In this document: one piece after another, positions 23,167 to 33,849 of the stretch
Position numbering within the stretch: the stretch's first letter is position 1
How the letters are laid out: each line of letters begins with the position of its first letter
Source: Symbiodinium natans
Lineage: Eukaryota; Sar; Dinophyceae; Suessiales; Symbiodiniaceae
Length of the DNA stretch: 64,000 nt
Direction: 5' to 3'
NCBI GenBank assembly: GCA_905221605.1
Contig: CAJNDS010002109.1
Location: 103,501 to 167,500 of the forward strand
Position numbers and translations under genes: made by a program
Notes under the pieces: model-generated
Database searches by the model: none
Told to the model about the DNA's origin: nothing
The model's input: the letters and a program-made list of their open reading frames with translations, nothing else

Positions 23167-23273
23167 AGCCTCTTTCCGCCCCATGCCCCGGTTCCACGAC
23201 AAGGACTCGGCTCTTGGTCGCCATGCTGAGCTCCTGGGGGGCCTTTGCACCTGCCTGGTGCAAGGGAGCTCAG
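23167..23273 (+). CDS. Candidate coding exon
   Basis: CCGTAG acceptor and CTCAG|GTTTGG donor. One frame reads ASFRPMPRFHDKDSALGRHA then ELLGGLCTCLVQGSS. A second frame is also open. The sequence immediately after is GTTTGGGG. Confidence 0.4.
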
Positions 23274-23791
23274 GTTTGGGGGTTTAGTGGTTCAGCGGTC
23301 GAAGGCTCACATTGTTTTTTGGTTGCCCTGGGAAGATTTGAGGCCCCAAACAGAGTAGGCCTTAGGGTTTGCAGGAAAAGTGACTTGCAACGGCCTGTTG
23401 CGCACTAACGGACGGCTGCTTCTCTATGCCTCAGCTGCCCACGCCCTGAACACGTAAGGTACAGCCCCCAAACCAGGGTTTAGGGTTTAGGGTTTAGGGT
23501 TTAGGGTTTAGGGTTTAGGGTTTAGGGTTTAGGGTTTAGCGTTTAGGGCTAGTTTGTGGAGACTTGGATGTCCAGCCGAAGAATGTCGTGAGCCTTGATT
23601 CACAACTTCCGCTGAAGAAATCTTGTAAGCCCCTGAAACTCAAAACGCCAAGAGTGCCTCCCTCGGAATTTGAAAAACCCTGAAATCTTAACCTTCCGAC
23701 CCTGAACCCCAAACCCTAAACACTAAATCGCAGCCTAGACTCGAAACCCTTGACTGGGTCCAACAACCCTGAGTTCCAAAGGACAACAGGC

Positions 23792-23877
23792 TGGTTCTTA
23801 GCAGGGAATGAGGGAAGAGGTACCCTGTGTAATCCCTCAAAGGGTTTTCTAGGGCCCAAGTTCTTCCTAAGAACCAG
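23792..23877. mobile_element. Short inverted-repeat element, family C (copy 3)
   Basis: TGGTTCTTAGCAGGGAATGAG at the left pairs with CCTAAGAACCAG at the right. Same ends as the two copies at 710 and 902. Confidence 0.55.
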
Positions 23878-25187
23878 GGGAATAAAACCTTTCAGTTGAG
23901 GGTTACGGGTTTGGGACGTAGGGTTTCGAGGAACCCTCCTGAACCCTGAGCCCTGAAGCCCTGAGCCCTGAGCCCTGAGCCCTGAACCCTGAACCCTGAG
24001 CATTAAGCTGAGCCGCTAAACTTGGCCGCCTTGAACGTTACACTCTGAACGTAGCTTGCTGAAGTGGATGATTGGTGTAGGTCAGAGGTGGATCTAAATT
24101 AGATGCAGTGTCAAATCAGTCCATGGAATCAACCCTACAGGCGCCCAAAACCGTAAGCTCTACGCCCTCCTTTAACCTTAAGCCCTTCACCCAAGGTGAA
24201 CCTCCTCTGCCCTAAGCCCTCGACATCCTTGGAGAGCGCGTCCCCAAGCCTTTGACAAGCCTAGACCCGCTCGACCTCTTTTGGAGGAGCGGGGGATTTA
24301 GAAAGCATGATCTTAAGCAGGGGTCATAGGTCGGATGGCCCCCCAACTTTGGGGCCCTTTTGGGGTTTCTGATCACCCGATGTATCCTTTTTGGTATATT
24401 CTTTCAACCATACTTTAAGAACTACATGCGAAGTCATGAGACCACGCCTTGCCAATGACGCTTTGGGGCCCCCCCGCATGGCGCGCGGAGAAAATCGACG
24501 ACAGGGTGGGTGGGTCCCTCTGCTTCGGGCCTTGGGGCGTTTTGGGTTGAGTCTTCAGGAGTTCCTACGCCCCAAAAACCTTCAAACCTGAACCCTCCCA
24601 ACCCCCCCCCCCCTCCCAAAAAAGCAACCAAAACCCTAAACCGTAAACCGAAACCGTAAACCGTAAACCGTAAACCGTAAACCCTAAACCCTAAACCCTA
24701 AACCCTAAACACTAAACCCTAAACCCTAAACGATGCCTTCTGCTGTTCTTATAAATGCGGATCGTAAATGCCGAGCACTCTCCTGAAGCCCTAAACCCTA
24801 AACCCGAAAGCCCCCGATTCCTAATCTCTAAGGCCGTCAGGCCCTTCAGCCGCAACACCCTTAAGCCGACTCTGGGGTTTAGGGTTTAGGGTTTAGGGTT
24901 TAGGGTTTAGGGTTTAGGGTTTAGGGATAAGGTTTAGGGTTTAGGGTTTAGGGATAAGGTTTAGGGAGGGTTTAGGGTTTAGGGTTGAGGGTTTAGGGTT
25001 TAGCGTTCCTGACTCCTCGGTTACTCTTGGACTCTTGGGTGTAGTAGGCCATCCGAAGGCCCTGCCCTGAACCCTAGCAGCTTTCAAGCCTCATGCCCGA
25101 AATCTTCAAGGGGTTTAGGGTTTAGGGTTTAGGGTTTAGGGTGTAGGGTTTAGGGTTTAGGGTTTAGGGTTTTTGGATATCCCCCAA

Positions 25188-25295
25188 ACCCTAGACCCCT
25201 AGACCCCTAGACCCCTAGACCCCTAGACCCCTAGACCCCTAGACCCCTAGACTGCTAGACCCCTAGACCCCTAGACCCCTAGACCCCTAGACCCT
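25188..25295. repeat. (CCCCTAGA)n eight-base array
   Basis: About 13 tandem eight-base units with one diverged unit. It is directly preceded by a TTTAGGG array and followed by CCCTAAA units, so it replaces a C-strand array. Confidence 0.85.
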
Positions 25296-25349
25296 AAACC
25301 CTACACCTTTGACCCTAAACCCTAAATCCTAAACCTCGGGGAGCCCCAG

Positions 25350-27043
25350 GCCGCGCGATCCCCGAGGGCGTGGACGTGGAGGTCGGAGCGCAGCGCGCCG
25401 CTAGGCTGCCCTGCACTTTGTGGTGTTTAGGGTTCAGGGTTTCAGGTTCAGGGTTTAGGGTTTAGGGTTTAGGGTTTAGGGTTTAGGGTTTAGGGTTTAG
25501 GGTAACTTTCGATCCTTAGCTTTTTGGGGTTTATTGGGTTTCTCAATAAGGCAGCTAAAAAATTTAGATTCAGAACTACCCCGCTAAGTGCAGCGAAAGT
25601 AGGATGCCCTGCAGTTCCAGGCTGCCCCTGTTTGGAAGGGGTTGAGGGTTTGGGGTACTGGGGTTTAGGGTTTAGGGTTCGGTTGAGGGGTTTAGGGTTT
25701 GGGGTATTGGGATTCAGGGTTAGGGTTCGGGGTTTAGGTTTTTGGGGTTTGGGGTTTAGGGTTTGGGGTTTGTGGAATTTTGGGTTTGGGGGATTTAGGG
25801 TGTACGGTTTGGGATTAAGGATGTAGGGTGCAGGATCCGGGGCTTCCTTTGCAAGCCCCATTAGCCACAAAACGTGAGGCAGCGGTTGAGGGCTTTAGGG
25901 TTTGCTTAGCTTAGGGTCTTCTGGGTGCTTGCAGGGTTGTTTAGTCTTCGTTGACTTTGTTGTGGCTTTCTTGATTTTAGGGGCTTGGGCTTTGTTGAGT
26001 TATTCATGGGTTGGGGATTGCCTATTCATGGGTTTTCAATTATGTTGCTGGCTTGGCTGCGCATCAATGGTTTTTCGCTTCTTATGAGAAGTTTCGAGTT
26101 TTTAGGGTGGGCGGTGCATTGTTTTGCGATTTGCTTTAATACTTGCATTTGGCCACGGGGAGAACCCTAAACCCTAAGCCTAAACCCTAAACCCTAAACC
26201 CTAAACCCTAAACCCTAAACCCTAAACCCTAAACCCTAAACCCTAAACCCTAAACCCTAAACCCTAAATCCTAAACCCTAAACCCTAAACCCTAAACCTT
26301 AAACCCTACACCCTACACCCTAAACCCTAAACCCTAAACCCCAAACCCTAAACCCTGAACCCTAAACCCTAAACCCTTAAAACCCAGCCCAGGTCTCCGA
26401 GGCCAGCTCCTCCGTCGTGGAAGGCCCCCTACGAACCCTCAACTTAGCATCGGTTTAGGGTTTAGGGTTTGGGGTTTAGGGTTTGGGGTTTAGGGTTTGG
26501 GGTTTAGGGTTTGGAGTTTGGGGTTTCGGGTTTGGGGTTTAGGGTTCGGGGTTTAGGGTTTAGGGTTTGGGGTTTAGGGTTTAGGGTTTCGGGGTTTAGG
26601 GTTTGGGGTTTAGGGTTTAGTGTTTAGGGTTTAGGGATTAGGGTAGTTAGGTTTTAGGGATTATATGGTTTAGGGTTTAAGGTTTAGGGTTCAGGGTTGG
26701 TAGGGAGTGAACGGAATCTCAATAGCGGTCTAAGAATGATTCCCCATTCATTCCCATTGCTCCATTCCCTACGAATCATCAGTGAGCCATGAGGCCATGA
26801 GTCAATGAGGGCCTCCCTGCAGAATCGGATGGCGAATTTGGCAGGCGAGAAGTACAAGTTAAAGCTCTCATCCCGAGTCGGAGCTCGAGGTGATGTTTCC
26901 TGTGTTTAAGGTTTAGGGCTTGGGTTTATGAGGGTTGAGGGTTGAGGGTTTAGGGCTTAGGGTTTAGGGTTCACAGGCCCAAAACGGTATCGCGGGACGC
27001 CACTATCAGCGCGGCCCTGGCGCTGATGGCAGAAGACGCCGTG
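25350..27043 (+). CDS. CBS-domain-like protein, four-exon model
   Basis: Exons 25350-25424, 26393-26452, 26823-26889 and 26977-27043 splice in one frame (donors GTTTAG, GTTTAG, GTGATG, GTTTGA; acceptors CCCAG, CCCAG, TGCAG, TCACAG). The last exon reads PKTVSRDATISAALALMAED, matching the start of a CBS domain (P-x-T-V-x-x-D-A-T followed by an A-x-x-L-M helix). CBS domains are regulatory nucleotide-binding modules. Upstream exons give RAIPEGVDVEVGAQRAARLP and ESDGEFGRREVQVKALIPS. The second exon is also open in another frame (VSEASSSVVEGPLR), so the chain is inference. The rest of the domain was not located downstream. Confidence 0.42.
25503..25602. repeat. Dispersed repeat G, copy 1
   Basis: TAACTTTCGATCCTTAGC.TTTT..GGGTTTATTGGGTTTCT and CCC.CT.AGTGCAGC also occur at 56047-56145. 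The copies are roughly 75 percent alike by eye. Confidence 0.5.
26170..26380. repeat. CCCTAAA array before the second exon of the CBS-like model
   Basis: About 28 units with scattered variants. It is followed within 15 bp by the CCCAG acceptor at 26391-26392. Confidence 0.85.
26453..26690. repeat. TTTAGGG/TTTGGGG array after the same exon
   Basis: It begins exactly at the splice donor of the exon ending 26452. Units alternate TTTAGGG and TTTGGGG. With 26170-26380 it places the 60-nt exon between inverted arrays. Confidence 0.8.
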
Positions 27044-27374
27044 GTTTGACCACGCTCCTGGCAGATGCAAAGAAGATTTGGCAGTGTACTTATCAGATTC
27101 GTGCAGCACTTCGTGCTGCCTGCTCAAGGCACGGTCCCAGATTGTCCTTCGATCGAAGCCGAAGCCGAAGTCCAGTCAGGCACTTGTGCAAACTCACAGC
27201 TCACACGTTGACGTTCTGCAGGCTTTAGCTTTTTGTGTCCTGAGGCCACCCTGAGGTGGCATTGGAACCCGGAGAGCAATATGAGACATCAGACTACGCT
27301 AGCAGGCAGCGCAAATCCAGGCCTGTCACACGCGACTGCAGGGTGTGCTGGCATCCTCCTTCCCTCAACCCTTT

Positions 27375-27504
27375 GTAAAGCAGGGATATTTCTGTGTTTG
27401 GTGAGTGTAGATAAGGTTCCTTTCTAAAATTGGTGAGTGTATATATATATATATATATATATTGGTGTCGTCTTGGGGATACGAGAAATATATGCCCTAC
27501 TTCA
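27375..27504. mobile_element. Short inverted-repeat element, family F (copy 2)
   Basis: AAGCAGGGATATTTCTGTGT at the left and AAATATATGCCCTACTT at the right, with TTGGTGAGTG twice inside and an expanded (TA)n tract. Homologous over its length to 2896-3012. Confidence 0.6.
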
Positions 27505-28021
27505 CATAACCCAAACCCTGAACTCTTAGGCCAAAAAAGACCCTGACGTTGATGGGGGTTTTGGGCTAGGGGGGGAGGTCGGGAGCCCTGGGGTTGAGGG
27601 TTTAGGGTTAGGGTTTAGGGTTTAGGGTTTAGGGTTTAGGGTTTAGGGTTTAGGGTTTAGGGTTTAGGGTTTAGGGTTTAGGGCTTTTGGAAACCTCAAC
27701 CCTAAACACAACAAAGCCCTCAATCAGCAATTTTTCCCTCAAGAACCTTGAAGCCCTCAAGCCCTTTGCCCCTTCAAAAACCCAGACCTTAAACCCAAAT
27801 CGCTCAACAAAACCCCAAACCCCAAATCCCTAAACCCTAAGCCCTAAGCCCTATACAAACCCTAAGCCAAACCCTAAACCCTAAACCCGAAACCCTAAAC
27901 CCTGAACCCTAAACCCTCAAGCCCCCTGTAACTTGAAATTGTTCAAAAAATTCCAAAAAACGAAACTCCTCGAAACTTTCCTCGAAACTTTCCCCGGACC
28001 GGAACCCTGAATAATTTCAAT

Positions 28022-28027
28022 CAACCC

Positions 28028-28122
<95 letters not shown>

Positions 28123-28146
28123 ACCCTAACCCCTAAACCCTAAACC

Positions 28147-28178
<32 letters not shown>

Positions 28179-28310
28179 ACCCTAACCCCTAACCCCTAAC
28201 CCCTAACCCCTGACCCCTAACCCCTAACCCCTAACCCCTAACCCCTAAACCCTAAACCCTAAACCCTAAACCCTAAACCCTAAACCCTCTAAAGCCTAAA
28301 CCCTAAACAC
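28022..28310. repeat. Block-sorted variants: (CCCTCAA)n, (CCCCTAA)n, (CCCTAAA)n
   Basis: Some 15 CCCTCAA units, a short CCCTAAA step, more CCCTCAA, then about eight CCCCTAA, then CCCTAAA. Each variant forms its own tandem block. Confidence 0.85.
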
Positions 28311-28339
28311 CTAAGCCCTTGTAAAACCACTTCCTCAAG

Positions 28340-28437
28340 GGCTCCTGTCCGGCCTTGGCGACTCTGCCGGCCTGATCTACGTCGGGCGCCCGGGAGAAAA
28401 CCCTCCCCCGAAAGCCGTTCGGCCTGCTGGCCTTAGG
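28340..28437 (+). CDS. Candidate coding exon
   Basis: CTCAAG acceptor; the frame reads LLSGLGDSAGLIYVGRPGEN then PPPKAVRPAGLR; ends AGG|GTTCAG into a TTTAGGG array. GC3-rich, end phase 0. Confidence 0.42.
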
Positions 28438-30084
28438 GTTCAGGGGTTAGGGTTCAGGGTTCAGGGTTCAGGGTTTAGGGTTTAGGGTTTAGGGTTTAGG
28501 GTTTAGGGTTTAGGGTTTAGGGTTTAGGGTTTAGGAATCCGCTCTGAGCTCAACGTTTTTGGGGTCTGGGGGTTTAGGGCTGTTTAGGGTTTAGGGTTTA
28601 AGGGTTTGGGGGTGTTGGTGTTTCGGAGTCCGGAGCCCGAGGCTTTGAACTCAACGTAAAGCTTGGGGTTCAGGGTTTAAGGCAGGGTTTAGGGTTTGGG
28701 GTTTAGGGTTTAGGGTTTAGGGTTTAGAGTTTAGGATTTTAGGGTTTCCGGGATTGGGTTTTCTATGCGGGCTACGAAGAGTGATGGCGCCCCGCTGGTG
28801 TGCAAGAGTAAGGGTCAGCGTGTTGCATCTAAAGCTGGGCGGACATCCGGGCAAGCTGGGGTTTAGGCTTTTCAGGGGTATTAATTAGGTTGTTTGGTGA
28901 TTATTGCTGCTGAGATTTGATAGGTGATTTGTAATAGAAAACAAAAAGGAAGCATTCATGCGATTCGTTTCGCCCATGCGTTTACTTCGTGCACTTATTG
29001 CTCACTCTCTGATATAGTTCGTGTTTATCGTGGGCAAACCATAAGCCCCAATAAGAATACTATAACAACAGGCCTGAAACGGAATTAAATGGCCCGTAAA
29101 TCTCCTTAAGAATAAAATCCTAGATCTGGAGGAGATAACATATGACTTCATGGTGGTTCGTTCTCTCACATAATAAGATAACAGTAATAGTGCAATGAAC
29201 GAACAAGGAACGCCGTGAATGATCACAATGAATAATTTTATGTTGTTGGTCTTGTTTTCTTCTTTATAACCGCGTGCAAATACGAAATGAAAGTAAGAGT
29301 GGTTCACGTTTCGATCTTCGGTTTTTTATCATGCATTGTGTCCGTCGGTGTTGCCTGCTTGCACATTCACACACAAACAATTGAACTCGTATCCTCCCCA
29401 ACAAAACCCTAAACCCGAATCCCTAGACCCCAAACCCAACCCCAAGGCTTAAACCTTTGGCCTCAAGAAACCCAAGGCCCAAACGGAAACCCAAACGAAC
29501 CCCAAACCCCAAAACAGATCTGCGCCTAAATCCTTCACCTGAAATGCTAAACACAAAACCCTAAACTTAAACCCTCGGGTGGGCGCCGCAAGAACTCGAC
29601 AGGTCTTTGCCCTTGGAGCCCTCACGCTGGTTGCAGGCTGGTGCTGTTGAGGGGATTAGGGGTTATAGGGGTTTAGGGGTTTGGGGGTTTGGGGGGCTTA
29701 GGGGTTCAGGGGTTTAGGGGTTGAGGTTTTAGGAGTCTAGGGGTTTAAGGGTTCAGCGGTTTGGCTTTCTGAGCCCTGAACCTACATGCGAGCAAACGCT
29801 AAGTCCCTCACACCTCAAGCTGAAACCCCCCAGCCCTAAACCCTCATCCCTCATCCCCTGCTTCCCGAAATCCTTACCCCTAACTCCTGACTCTTGCTTC
29901 GCTAAGAGTTGAACTTTCAACTTTTTGGGTTTCCACATTTAGTAGGAATAATGAAGTCTATCCTCTGTTTTCGTAATTCCTTAATTCTTATTTAATGTTT
30001 AGGGTTTAGGGCTTAGGGCTTAGGGCTTAGGGTTTAAGGTTTAGGGCTTAGGGGTTTAGGGCTTAGGGTTGAGCCCTAAACCCG
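28438..30084. other. Mixed stretch including an AT-rich island
   Basis: TTTAGGG arrays at 28470-28535 and 28680-28740, then a markedly AT-rich segment (about 28880-29400), then TTTAGGGG/TTTGGGGG units (29640-29740) and TTTAGGG/CTTAGGG units (30000-30075). A 29603-29640 fragment (VFALGALTLVAG) might be an exon but is too short to call. Confidence 0.4.
29907..29975. repeat. Dispersed repeat I, copy 1
   Basis: Shares TTGAACTTT..AC, then TAGTAGGAATA.TGAAGT and ATCCTCTGTT-like words, with 50694-50752. Confidence 0.4.
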
Positions 30085-30150
30085 GCCTGCGTGGAGGTCT
30101 TGGCCAAGCTTTCCAGCGCGGAGCTCGCAACTTGCGCATTGTTCGTCGTG
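30085..30150 (+). CDS. Candidate coding exon
   Basis: Frame ACVEVLAKLSSAELATCALF, then donor GTTCGC. GC3-rich and protein-like. The acceptor is unclear because CCCTAAACCCG directly precedes it. Confidence 0.35.
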
Positions 30151-30250
30151 GTTCGCTTCTTTCTTTTTAGGGTTAAGGGTTAAGGGTTTAGGGTTTAGGG
30201 TGTAGGGTTTAGGGCTATGTAGGGTTGTTTTTTTGACATCCTGTGGAGCC

Positions 30251-30380
30251 CACTTGGAGGTTCATGGCACTTAAGAACCCAATTATAACTGCACTTATAG
30301 CCCAAGTAGTTACAACCATATTAGGGCACTTAAAGGGCTTGTAGTTGGGTGAAGAAATACCATGAACCTCCACGCAAGGT
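30251..30380. mobile_element. MITE-like element, family A
   Basis: CACTTGGAGGTTCATGGCACTT at the left pairs with ATACCATGAACCTCCACGCAAG at the right. The centre carries AACTGCACTTATAGCCCAA and GGGCACTTAAAGGGCTTGTA as in the other copies. Confidence 0.65.
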
Positions 30381-30713
30381 GTGTATTCTCAAACCCTGAC
30401 TTAACCCTGAACCCTAGATCTTTGTGTGCTTGTCGTCGGGTGAAGGAGTACCCCATTTGCCATTCGCAGTTGGTTAGAGGAAGTACGCACCCTGAATAGA
30501 ACATGCAGAGTTCCGTGAAGAAGTACACTGAGCCCTGAATCCCAGTACAGGCCCCAGAGCCTCTTTTGCTCAGGTTCGGCCAGTCCGAGGAGGAGGAGAT
30601 CGCAGGCTGTCACATTAGGGTTTAGGGCTTGGGGTTATAAGGGTTTAGGGTAACCCGCAACCCGAAATTCCCCTCAGCCCTTAAACCCTTCAACCCGAAA
30701 CCCGGTGTGGCAG

Positions 30714-30803
30714 GGAAGGTGCTGGCTACATGCACAGCTTGACGGAGCAACGGTCAGAGAAAGCTCCACCCCAACTCCCCGCAGGGCAGCCCCCGAAACA
30801 CAG
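30714..30803 (+). CDS. Candidate coding exon, phase 0-0
   Basis: GGCAG acceptor, 30 open codons (GRCWLHAQLDGATVRESSTP, then TPRRAAPETQ), ending CACAG|GTTTAGG. The AG|GT junction lies at the start of a TTTAGGG array. Confidence 0.42.
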
Positions 30804-31143
30804 GTTTAGGGGTTTGGGGTTTAGGGTTTAGGGTTAAGGGGTTTGGGGTTTAGGGTGGGGTTTGGGGTTTAGGACCCCCGCAGGCTCTGGAAGCCCTGCT
30901 GTGGGGTTTGGGCTACCTCATGGGCCCTACGACCCCTAAACAACCTAAGTGAACCCAAAAGCCCTCTGCCTGCCCCGAAAACCTAAACCCTAAACCCCAA
31001 ACCCGAAACCCTAAACCCTAAACCCTAAGCCCCAAACCCCAACCCGAAACCCGAAACCCTAAACCCTAAGCCTTAAAACCTAAACCCTAAACCCCAAACC
31101 CTAAACCCTAAACCCCCCCCGTGCCCTTGGCCTTTGCCCACAG

Positions 31144-31189
31144 GGGTCCGGCCCGGGCTAGGGGACCGAGCAGCGGCCGGCTTCCCCAG
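31144..31189 (+). CDS. Candidate coding exon
   Basis: CCCACAG acceptor preceded by a pyrimidine-rich tract, 46 nt reading VRPGLGDRAAAGFP, donor GTTTTA. A poly-T and poly-G run follows (31199-31238), an assembly risk. Confidence 0.38.
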
Positions 31190-32089
31190 GTTTTAGGTTT
31201 TTTTTTTTTTTTTTTTGTTGGGGGGGGGGGGGGGGGGGCTTAGGGCTTCGGGTTTAGGGTTTAGGGTTTAGGCCTTAGGGTTTAGGGTTTGGGGTCCAGG
31301 GTTTGCGGGATTTGGGGGCTTAAGGATTTAGGTTGAGGGTTCAGCCTTTTTTTTTTGTTGTTTGGGGGCGGGGGGAGTGTTAGAGTTTGGGCTGCGGGGG
31401 TGGGGGTAGGGTTTTACCCTAAACCCTAAACCCTAAACCCTGAACCCTAAACCCTAAACACTAAACACTAAACCCTAAACCCTGTGGGCGTTTCTAGGGG
31501 TGGGGACTTAGGGCTTAGGACTTGGGAGTGAGGTTCTAGACCAGCGAGAAACTGCGTTGAACCCGGTTTTGGACTCGGTGTTCGTGCTGTGGTCCGGGGT
31601 TTAGGACTTATCGGGTTTATAGGGTTTGAAGTCTCCACATTCCTACTGTCAGGGTTTAGGGGTTTGGGGTTTAGGGTTTAGGGTTTAGGGTTTAGGGTTT
31701 AGGGGTTTTAATCAACCCCGAACCCCAACATCGCCCAACAGGAGCCCTAAACCCCCCCCCTTCCCCCCCCCCCCCCGTGGTTTAGGGTCTAGGGTTTCGG
31801 GCTTAGTGTTTCGGCTTTCAGGCTTAGGGTTTTCGGTTTGGGTTTTTGGGTTTAGGGTTTAGGGTTTGGGGTTTGGGGTTTGGGGTTTGGGGCTTACCTG
31901 GGTCTCAAGTACCTGCCGAAAGTGGTGGTCAAACCCCACATGGGTAGTTGTCTAAGTCAGAGTCCCTTTGGAGGGGCCTTTCTGGGTGCCCTCGTGCTAT
32001 CTTGGGGAGAAAAGGAATCCTAACTTAGAGAGCTGCCTGCTTTTCACGGAGCCTCCGTAAACTTTACCCTAAACCCTACAGCCTAAACC

Positions 32090-32295
32090 CTAAACCCTAA
32101 ACCCTAAACCCTAAACCCTAAACCCTAAACCCTAAACCCTAAACCCTAAACCCTAAACCCTAACCCCTAAAACCTAAACCCTAAACCCTAAACCCTAAAC
32201 CCTAAACCCTAAACCCTAAACCCTAAACCCTAAACCCTAAACCCTAAACCCTAAACCCTAAACCACGAAACCCTAAACCCTAAACCCTAAACCCT
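32090..32295. repeat. CCCTAAA array
   Basis: About 28 units, nearly uniform, before the candidate exon at 32324. Confidence 0.85.
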
Positions 32296-32323
32296 GCCAA
32301 TTTGTACAGCCTGAGGGTTGCAG

Positions 32324-32403
32324 CTGTGCCTTGCCAGCCGAGGCAAGAGCCTTACAGCGGCGTGCTAAGCAGATCGAAGAAGGCACGCCGGGGCCTCCCC
32401 CAA
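32324..32403 (+). CDS. Candidate coding exon
   Basis: GTTGCAG acceptor, frame CALPAEARALQRRAKQIEEG then TPGPPP, donor GTTCTG. CCCTAAA arrays lie on both sides, an exception to the usual orientation rule. Confidence 0.38.
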
Positions 32404-32526
32404 GTTCTGAGTTTCGGAACCCCAGAGCCCTAAACCCTCAACCCTCAACGCTAAACCCTAAACCCCAAACCCTAAACCCCAAACCCTAAACCCTAAACCC
32501 TAAACCCTAAACCCCAAACCCCAAAC

Positions 32527-32614
32527 TTGGGATGCTTCCCCCATCTACTAACAGCCCTTAATAGGGATTACCGTGCCCCCTCTTATTAAGGACTGTTAGT
32601 AGATGTGTCCCAGG
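32527..32614. mobile_element. MITE-like element, family B (short complete copy)
   Basis: TTGGGATGCTTCCCCCATCT and the inverted AGATGTGTCCCAGGG form the ends; ACTAACAGCCCTTAATAGGG pairs with CTTATTAAGGACTGTTAGT inside. Larger copies are at 37732-37841 and 45994-46220; fragments at 7163, 14408 and 32696. Confidence 0.6.
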
Positions 32615-32970
32615 GAACCCAAGCCGAGGAACCCCCCAAAACGCAAGGCCCGGGTTTAGGGTTTAGGGTTTAGGGTAAGCCCTGAACGGTGGAAGCTGGG
32701 AGATTCCGCCCTTATACGAACAGTCCTGAATCGGGATTTGAGTAGGAGGTACTATGTCGTTTTTTGGGGGGTTTATAGGGTTTAGGGTGTAGAGTTTAGG
32801 TCCTTTTTAGGGGGTACGATAATCCTTATTTAAGGACTCTAAGTATAGGGCCTAGGGTCTAGGGTTTGGGGTTGAGGGCAGTTTGAGTACTGGACAGGCT
32901 TCAGATTTTGTGGAGCCGCCGTTTAGGTTTCAGGGTTCAGGGTTTAGGGTTTAGGGTTTAGGGTTTAGGG

Positions 32971-33849
32971 TATTTTGGCTCAAGCTTTCCGCTACGAGAC
33001 CCCAAGTGGGTGATTGCAACAATTCAGACTCAGTATTTCTGTGATTCGCAGTCCAGTGTTTGACATGGTATCAGACGCGGACCACAATAAGCTGCGTTCA
33101 TGCATTGGTTATGCCAGAAGAAAAGCGGCAGTTCTCAAAGTTCCTTTTGATGTGAAGACCCACCTCAAGGCGGCTATGAACATGCTCCGTCAAGCCAGGC
33201 ATGAGTGCCGACAACAGTTGCAGGAACAGTTGCAGGACTTCAGCTATGAGACACTCCACGGTTCTGGCATCCCAGATGCCCCTTTTACCGCTACACTCAA
33301 TCTTGCAGAGCTTCTTTTTCCACATGATGGGGAACCCGAATAAGCTCGGGGGGAAAGGTGTGACTCTACAGCAGGTGATTCCAACATACAAGAACCTGCC
33401 GTGCTGAAGCGCTTACGCGAGACTGCTAGTGTTCAGGATACTGATGTTATGGACACAGGGTAGCCCAACCAACAAGAACGATACACCCATGAGATCAGAT
33501 CTGGCGATTCTTGCGAACCAAAAGCTTTGCCTTGTCCCTCCTTGCGGGATGATCCAGAAGGTTTCGTGCGACATCTTGTTGCACAGGCGACGAGTGATGC
33601 GGAGGTGGTAAATGGGTTGCAAGTGATATTGTCCGATCTCCAACGCGAGCACAGGGAGGCCCCTCGTGGTGAGAGACGCTCGTGGCTCATTCGTTTGTGC
33701 GTGATAGTTCGCGAGGAGGTTCGCAAACATGGCGGAACAGTCAGCTCGAGAACAGTTGTCAGTCAGTAAGTTCGTTCTGTGTCTGGCCTTGTTCGGAGAA
33801 CAGGTGCGACACATCCAGGCGAGGATCCACGCAAGCCTGCTGCAAAAAA
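32971..33849 (+). pseudogene. Processed retrocopy with spliced-leader relic, broken by two stops
   Basis: The left edge, fused to TTTAGGG units, is ATTTTGGCTCAAG (32972-32984), the last 13 nt of the dinoflagellate spliced leader. The right edge is AAAAAA (33844-33849), then TTTAGGG units. Together they indicate reverse transcription of a trans-spliced, polyadenylated mRNA. One frame runs from ATG 33065 to TAA 33767-33769, interrupted by TAA 33341-33343 and TAG 33461-33463 with no frameshift. Readable parts are DADHNKLRSCIGYARRKAAV, KTHLKAAMNMLRQARHECRQ and DDPEGFVRHLVAQATSDAEV. The protein family was not recognised. With the stops ignored it would be about 234 residues, mostly helical. It is probably a dead copy of an intact gene elsewhere. 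Confidence 0.7.
32972..32984 (+). other. DinoSL relic (13 nt)
   Basis: ATTTTGGCTCAAG equals the 3' end of the 22-nt dinoflagellate spliced leader, which ends CCATTTTGGCTCAAG. It stands at the junction between TTTAGGG repeats and the retrocopy, where a leader relic would be expected. Confidence 0.7.

Larger units (their letters stand above)
23274..25349. other. Repeat-rich stretch without supported exons
   Basis: TTTAGGG array 23475-23550, family C element 23792-23877, CCCTGAG/CCCTGAA block 23935-24000, CCGTAAA variant block 24640-24685, TTTAGGG arrays 24868-25010 and 25110-25170, and (GACCCCTA)n 25188-25295. No coding island could be defended. Confidence 0.45.
27044..28339. other. Stretch with a MITE-like copy and long variant arrays
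   Basis: Holds the family F element (27375-27504), a TTTAGGG array (27596-27684), and (CCCTCAA)n and (CCCCTAA)n blocks (28022-28245). No supported exon. Confidence 0.5.

Noticed and set aside
26393-26452. Exon frame VSEASSSVVEGPLR
   Set aside because: Protein-like and phase 0-0, but it does not lead in frame to the CBS-like exon; kept only as an alternative.
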